DNA from: Cryptococcus deneoformans JEC21 | Lineage: Eukaryota; Basidiomycota; Tremellomycetes; Tremellales; Cryptococcaceae | DNA: 12,500 nt | Direction: 5' to 3' | Assembly: GCF_000091045.1 (NCBI RefSeq) | Contig: NC_006691.1 | Location: forward strand, 357,621-370,120 | Notes under the pieces: model-generated | Seen by the model: the letters and a program-made list of their open reading frames with translations, nothing else | The model's database searches: none | What the model was told of the DNA's origin: nothing | Shown: piece after piece, positions 7,748-12,500 of the stretch | How the letters are laid out: every line of letters starts with the position of its first letter | How positions within the stretch are numbered: position 1 is the first letter of the stretch | Made by a program: the position numbers and the translations under genes

Positions 7748-9450
7748 AATAAGCAATAGACTCCGTACAATGACATTTGGGATCACTTGGATCAAGCATT
7801 TTGAAGAATTAGGAGCTGTGAAGTGAAAGTCATCATGGAGCGCCAATCGACAGTAATTCAATGGCTGTAGCCACGCCGAATATAGATGTAATTCGGCAAA
7901 AGTCTCCACCACAATCGGATATGGTACATTGATACCCAAAGGACAGAAAACAGTATAGTCGGAGCCCAAAGCTTTTCGAGCTTTACAGTTGCTCCAGACA
8001 TGGCCCACTTGCAATCGCCTGTCCACTTTGTGATACCTAAAGTAATAATATCTTTCACCATCAAACAATTTGCAGCAGTGATTTTATCGCGCTACAGCAT
8101 TTGTGTTGCATCTGTCGACATGGGACATCTTGCCATCCACTATCAGGAATTAACCTCCGCTTTCATGCTCTACCATTTACCATCTGCAAACAGGAATAAG
8201 GCCTCTTTCATCTTCCAACGAATGTCCAGCCAGCAGTGGCCACGGCCACCACCCAATCTGATGCCTTATCCGATCTTCCATCAGACAACTGGAGGAGCGA
8301 GGGAAAATGATAGCCGGTATGTACTATGGTGATGCGGGTTACTGCAGTACGAGTATTGGGTCACTTCGCAACGACCATTGTACTAGCGGGCATAGCATAG
8401 GTCGTCCTATCCTTATTTGTCTGTCCTCCGCCAGCCACCAACGCGCGCAGTTTTCTTCCCCGATCGACGGATTTCGCCGCTCAGCCTTATTTATTTATCT
8501 CGAGCTCCGCTATCATTTGCCTCCACCTGACGCGTCCACCACCACGCTATTGGCCCGTCCTTATCTATATCTTGTTGCTCTTTGCTGATGCCTGAACGTT
8601 TTAATTCACGCCAATACATGTCGCAGCTCACGGCTTGTGAGTTATGATTTACATCAGGCCAACTCTTGCAGACTATTCGTTAACTGCATATCTCAAACAT
8701 CGTAGTCGTGGGTGGAGAGCCGTGTTGTTGGAAATTGAAGCGCTAAATGAAAGATAACGTGGGAATGACCACCGGAAATAGCGGTCTATTTTCTGAAAGT
8801 GTACTGGTACGATATCGTTCAATATGGTCAGATTATATGTCAAAGGTTTACTCGAAAAGCAAGGTGAGGGATTCATACCATCGTGTGCTGATAAGCAGCT
8901 CACCCTACCTGTTTTCTTATTGGTGCGTACTCGCAATCTTGTCCACTCTTAAACAGCCGTTAGGAACAGCTCCTCAAGGCGCAGGCACAATAATGTCAAT
9001 CTTAATACCATGATTGGAAAACACCGTTCTGCGATATTAGCCGATTGGAAAAAATCTATCGAATCAATAGTAATGATCCCGAATGTCGAAACACTGTAAG
9101 TATGTGTCCTCTTCCCGGGTACCGTAATAGTCCTTATCGCTGGCTATCATGAATTGTACTCTTGGAAATGAATCAGTGCTGCGGTCAAATATGACTTTTA
9201 TTCTTTGGCTTCGACCTTATCTTCTGTCTGGACTGTTTTCCAATACCAAACAGGGTTTAACTGCCTTACAAATTGTATCAGCCGATAGGCAAGTCTGGAA
9301 GGGTATAAGTGTCTTCGGTATCCACCATTCTGGTGAATCCCTATGTTGCTAAAGACTAGCCTGACAGCTAATTACAGGCGTACTCCTTAGTCACCATCGC
9401 ACCTCGAAACTCACGATAACCATATACACATCACGAAGCTACGATTTAAC
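7748..9450. other. 1.7-kb region with no recognisable gene
   Basis: Between the GUP1 stop and the transporter ATG I find only short open frames, at 7730-8068 minus, 7858-8064 minus, 8000-8332 plus, 8307-8588 plus, 8747-9013 plus and 9149-9352 plus. None shows a known domain, and I could not extend any by phase-consistent splicing. No tRNA is visible. Part of the region must be the GUP1 3' UTR and the transporter promoter. It is long compared with the other spacers here, so it may hold a non-coding RNA, a degenerate gene or a large regulatory region. Confidence 0.5.
8275..9221. promoter_or_regulatory. Cluster of GATAAG elements upstream of the transporter gene
   Basis: GATAAG, or its complement CTTATC, occurs at 8275-8280, 8560-8565, 8890-8895, 9133-9138 and 9216-9221. 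Weaker HGATAR matches lie nearby, for example AGATAA near 8753 and GATAGG near 9286. By eye I find only about three GATAAG/CTTATC in the other 11.5 kb. GATA zinc-finger factors that control nitrogen catabolite genes (and separate ones that control iron genes) bind this motif in fungi. Dal5-type transporters are classic targets in yeast. That these sites are used here is inferred. Confidence 0.45.
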
Positions 9451-11825
9451 ATGTCTGCCGAGATTAAAGGAGAACATTTGACACATCACTACTTGACCAA
9501 TGCCCAGCTGGACGACTACCCAGATGAGAAGCAGGTTGTCGGGAATGGAGATTTGGTGACGGTAGAGGAAGTCAAAGTCGCTGAAGACGCGTGAGTGATG
9601 ACTGTAGATTATTGATGCAAACCTATCATTAATATGGTTTCCAAGCATCCTGGCGGGGGATGAATACACGGAAGAGCAATACAAGAAGCTCAAGCGCAAG
9701 GTAGACTGGGTCCTTTTGCCTCTGATGTGGTGGTGTTACGGTATCCAGCAGACGGACAAAACTGGGTGCGTTTTTGTTTCGCCCATAATTTGCTATGGGA
9801 TGATACTGACAAGAAACTATGATAGTCTCGGTACAATGGTATGTCAGCATATGCGCCCGTGTGATTCTTCTCTGACGACTTGCAGAACCTGTACGGCGTG
9901 CAGGCTGACACTGGCATGCACGGCAATCAATACTCCCTGTTAACCGTGGTGTTCTGTAAGTAAAAAATCTGATAGACAACGACCAATCTACTTATGGTGT
10001 CACGCAAAGATACGGCCTATGCTGTCTGCGAGTTCCCTTCAAATTTTCTCCTTCAACGTTTTAGTAAGTTTATAAGTAACCAGTAGCTGTAGTATCGAAC
10101 TGACAAAACGTCAGACATGGGCAAATGCTTGACCATCTACATGTGAGTGCATGTTTGCATCCGCTGGACCTAGAGCTGATATCTACCAGGTTCTGCTGGG
10201 GTATCATTGTCCTTGCACAAGGTTTCGTCAAGTCCTTTGCGCCTTTCCTCGTTTTGCGACTGCTCCAAGGTGCTTTCGAATGCACAATCAGCCCCGGTTT
10301 CAACCTCATCATCGCCAACTGGTACACATCCCAAGAACACAATTCTCGCTCCCTCATCTTCCAGAGTGCCAACGCCGGCTGGGGTATCGTTGTCAGTTTG
10401 ACAATGTACGGTATTGCCCAAGCTGCCAACAAGAACCCTGGTGGTTTCGCGGCATGGCGAGGGATTGCCGTCTTCCTAGGTGGTCAAACTTTGCTTGCTG
10501 CTGGTGTAGCCTTCTTCTTGCTCGGTACCCCCAACGAGGTCAGGTGGCTTAAGGCAGAGGAGAAGAAGATCGCCTATGCCAGAGTCATGAAGAACAACGC
10601 TGGCACTGACACGACTGGTAGAAAGACCTGGAAGTGGGGCCAAGTACGCGAAGCGTTTTTAGACCCTGCATTGTACTTTCAGTTTATCAACGCCTTTTTG
10701 GTCTCTGTGGTGGGTACACTCATAGCCGCGTGATCGTGTTACTTGAATATTCACGCCTTTTAGTGTAATGGTGCTCTTACCACCTTTGGTGCTGTCATCA
10801 CTCTATCTTTTGGCTTGTAAGACCCATTGATCTTTTCCGCCTCGGAGCTGACGAAATACAATAATAACAGTTCTGAGAGTCAAGTCATCTTGTACGGTAT
10901 ACCTCAAAATGTTGTCTCTGTCCTTTGGTTCGCCTTTGTCGGTTTCATGACACTCAAGTTCAAGGGACTCAGGATGTACTTTATGATGATCAGTGTCATC
11001 TTCCCCTTCATCGGTGTAAGTCATCGTCCCCAATTTATTATTCTCCTTTGGATCGGTAACTGAATATAAACGATCGGTAGCTTCTTTTCATGGCTTTGCT
11101 TCCTGAGGACACCAGCTACCGATGGACCAAGTGGGGCATGTACTTTATGACTGTCACGTAAGCCTGTCCTTGGCGTCATGCTATCCAAGTACCTTGCTGA
11201 CCATTTTCAACACAGCTTTATTCTCCCTCTCTTCTCTGGATGGGCTCTCATCTCTTCCAACACTGCCGGTCGTACCAAGCGAACTGTAATGAGCTCCACG
11301 ACCTTTATCGCCTATTGGTGAGTTTTCTTCCGTCTCTATTCTCTTAGGACAACGTAGGTATGTAGTGACTAATAAACACGATACTTTTAGCGCTGGCAAT
11401 ATTGCCGGTTCTGAAGTTATGAAGTCCAAAGACGCCCCACACTACATTCCCGGTACCGTACGTTTCCATCTTTCCCTCTCTTCTGGCCTTACCTGCTAAC
11501 GCTCTCTTCCGCCACTTTTCTCAACTTATCTTTTAACTAAATTCACACACAATGCAGATCGCCATCGCATGCTGTATGGGCGTTGAATTCGCCACGCTCA
11601 TTATATGGCGTATCTATCTCCAATACTGTAACAGGAAAAAAACCAGGGCCATAGCTGAGATGGGGTTGAGTGAGGAGGAGATTACGAAGAAGGGACAAGC
11701 GTTGGGTGCCGAGGATGCGACGGACATGAAGAACCCTTTCTTCCTGTGAGTATATAAACCTGAATCTTCATCGATCTGTTTAAAAAAGGAACAAGGCTGA
11801 TGGGTTTGATAGCTATTCCACCTAG
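9451..11825 (+). CDS. Dal5-like MFS transporter (anion:cation symporter family)
   Basis: Fourteen exons: 9451-9590, 9646-9765, 9826-9838, 9886-9955, 10010-10063, 10115-10142, 10190-10709, 10764-10816, 10871-11015, 11081-11157, 11216-11317, 11391-11457, 11558-11745 and 11813-11825 (1590 nt, 529 residues). Phases agree throughout and most introns carry CTGAC/CTGAT/CTAAT branch points. The protein is a probable 12-segment plasma-membrane symporter for small organic anions. Family marks: a hydrophilic N-terminus; DWVLLPLMWWCYGIQQTDKT (first membrane segment); GVQADTGMHGNQYSLL; YTAYAVCEFPSNFLLQRF; GIIVLAQGFVKSF; RLLQGAFECTISPGF and NWYTSQEHNSRS; the central loop FLLGTPNEVRWL then LKAEEKKIAYARV; and near the end GNIAGSEVMKSKDAPHYIPG. 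The tail is KNPFFLYST, close to the family's NPxFRY(V/L) ending. The substrate cannot be read from sequence. Allantoate, ureidosuccinate, nicotinate, pantothenate, biotin or cysteine relatives are possible. Exons 3 and 14 are only 13 nt. Confidence 0.92.
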
Positions 11826-12250
11826 TTCTTTTGGGATCTCTCTTGAAGCAGTTGGAGGAGAAGATGGATGTGCGAGAGGGCCATGGAAGCTTCAGTTGTG
11901 TTGAAGGTGACTAACAAAGTTGTACTCTTCTGGATCACTATAGAGTTGTAAAGTCGAAGTTGTGCTGTCTAGTTGTTATCCTTTTTCATTTGTTAATATA
12001 CCGAAAATTTTGTAGATAGGGAAAATTTTTAATTGTTCAACGGGAAATGGAATAGATCAAATGACTGACAATGTAAACAGCCATCTGATATATAGCTGAA
12101 TTGGGACCAGTGCAGTGTACATGCGGATGGATCTACGTTAACCAAAGCGTCCTTGTCGTTATTCGTTTCTAATGTACAACATTATACCATCTTCCATGCG
12201 CTTCACTTCCTTCAGAATCTCTGCAAGGCGCTTTGCCTATTATTCACGCC
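11826..12250. other. Convergent intergenic region after the transporter gene
   Basis: About 425 bp lie between the transporter stop and the last in-frame stop of the zinc-knuckle gene, and should hold both 3' UTRs. An AT-rich stretch near 12003-12031 contains two AAAATTTT copies about 20 bp apart. The right-hand part (12159-12236) may encode a spliced C-terminal exon of the minus-strand gene. There is no room for a polymerase gene after the Gag-like frame, and I see no long terminal repeat. Confidence 0.4.
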
Positions 12251-12500
12251 CTAGATGCGGCCCTGACCCTGTTCGACAGAAGAAGGCGCATCTACTTTGC
12301 CTTCATTATCCTCCGCCCACCCCTTATCATTCCCCCGAAATTCTCCATCCCCCTTTCCCCCATTCGCCCTCCTCCAATCTTTACCCTTCTTGCCGCCCTG
12401 CTCTGATGTTCTGTCTGCCCTATCCGGACACTCTTCCAAGTAATGGTCTCCCATTCCGCAGTAAGCACACAAGTTGTGTTTACGTCGGTAATCACGGATC
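12251..12500 (-). CDS. Gag-like CCHC zinc-knuckle protein, C-terminal part; 5' end outside window
   Basis: The frame is open from the right edge to a TAG at 12253-12251 and begins mid-protein (IRDYRRKHNLCAYCGMGDHY). It contains one zinc knuckle, C-x2-C-x4-H-x4-C (CAYCGMGDHYLEEC), directly after a basic RRKHNL stretch. This is the arrangement at the end of Ty3/gypsy-type Gag proteins, where the knuckle binds nucleic acid. After the knuckle comes a low-complexity tail rich in Gly, Lys, Arg, Asp and Glu. A protease or reverse transcriptase frame does not follow on the same strand, so it is either a truncated retroelement, a stand-alone or domesticated gag gene, or a cellular CCHC protein. An alternative spliced ending, with an exon at 12236-12159, is described under findings. 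Only the last quarter or so of a typical Gag is visible. Confidence 0.65.
   Translation of the reverse strand, partial: IRDYRRKHNLCAYCGMGDHYLEECPDRADRTSEQGGKKGKDWRRANGGKGDGEFRGNDKGWAEDNEGKVDAPSSVEQGQGRI

Noticed and set aside
7730..8068. 112-codon minus-strand open frame after GUP1
   Set aside because: It overlaps the GUP1 stop region, shows no domain, and no splice sites extend it. It is consistent with chance.
9012..9052. Direct repeat GATTGGAAAA at 9012-9021 and 9043-9052
   Set aside because: Only two short A-rich copies, with no target-site or array context. Likely chance.
8747..9352. Two ATG-started plus-strand frames (8747-9013 and 9149-9352), possibly exons of one gene
   Set aside because: A GTAAGT-like donor exists near 9097, but I found no join that keeps a continuous frame and no recognisable protein motif.
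10170..10552. Several open frames on both strands inside the long transporter exon
   Set aside because: They are shadows of the codon pattern of the real exon 10190-10709, which matches the Dal5 family closely.
12003..12031. AAAATTTT repeats as a possible terminal repeat edge or origin
   Set aside because: Too short and simple. Common in AT-rich 3' UTR sequence.

Overview
The window reads as a piece of a basidiomycete yeast genome, most likely a Tremellomycete (Cryptococcus/Kwoniella-like). Its protein genes are cut by many short introns, mostly 46-65 nt and at most about 115 nt. Nearly all have GT..AG ends, and most have a CTRAY-type branch point (CTAAC, CTGAC, CTGAT). Because of this, unspliced open frames show only fragments. 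The gene models here were rebuilt by hand, joining exons so that phase stays consistent and the protein matches its known family. There are no bacterial-type features, no CRISPR array and no tRNA that I can support.

Layout, left to right: (1) a minus-strand gene for a probable mitochondrial RNA-binding (RRM-like) protein, with its 5' end at 991 and its 3' end beyond base 1; (2) a divergent spacer of about 1.1 kb; (3) a plus-strand CKS1/suc1 gene (2258-3015), the cyclin-dependent kinase regulatory subunit, cut into seven coding exons, one of only 6 nt; (4) a convergent spacer; (5) a minus-strand heme oxygenase gene (3391-4640) with a C-terminal membrane anchor; (6) a divergent promoter region of about 640 bp; (7) a plus-strand GUP1-like MBOAT acyltransferase gene (5577-7747, ten exons); (8) about 1.7 kb without a recognisable gene but with a cluster of GATAAG elements; (9) a plus-strand gene for a Dal5-like major-facilitator transporter of the anion:cation symporter family (9451-11825, fourteen exons, two of 13 nt); (10) a short convergent spacer; (11) the 3' part of a minus-strand gene with a retroviral-type CCHC zinc knuckle, Gag-like, running off the right end.

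The genes are ordinary housekeeping and nutrient genes with no sign of one pathway or an operon: mitochondrial RNA metabolism, cell cycle, heme breakdown, GPI-anchor remodelling and nutrient uptake. I see no new multi-gene system. The most interesting features are in gene structure. A 6-nt microexon encodes the Glu-Pro at the centre of the conserved HxPEPH hinge of CKS1, next to 10- and 19-nt microexons. Two divergent genes (heme oxygenase and GUP1) both have a short upstream ATG exon that would splice in frame to the main start. The heme oxygenase has an N-terminal Cys-Pro-Phe that resembles a heme-regulatory motif. The transporter has a GATA-rich upstream region.
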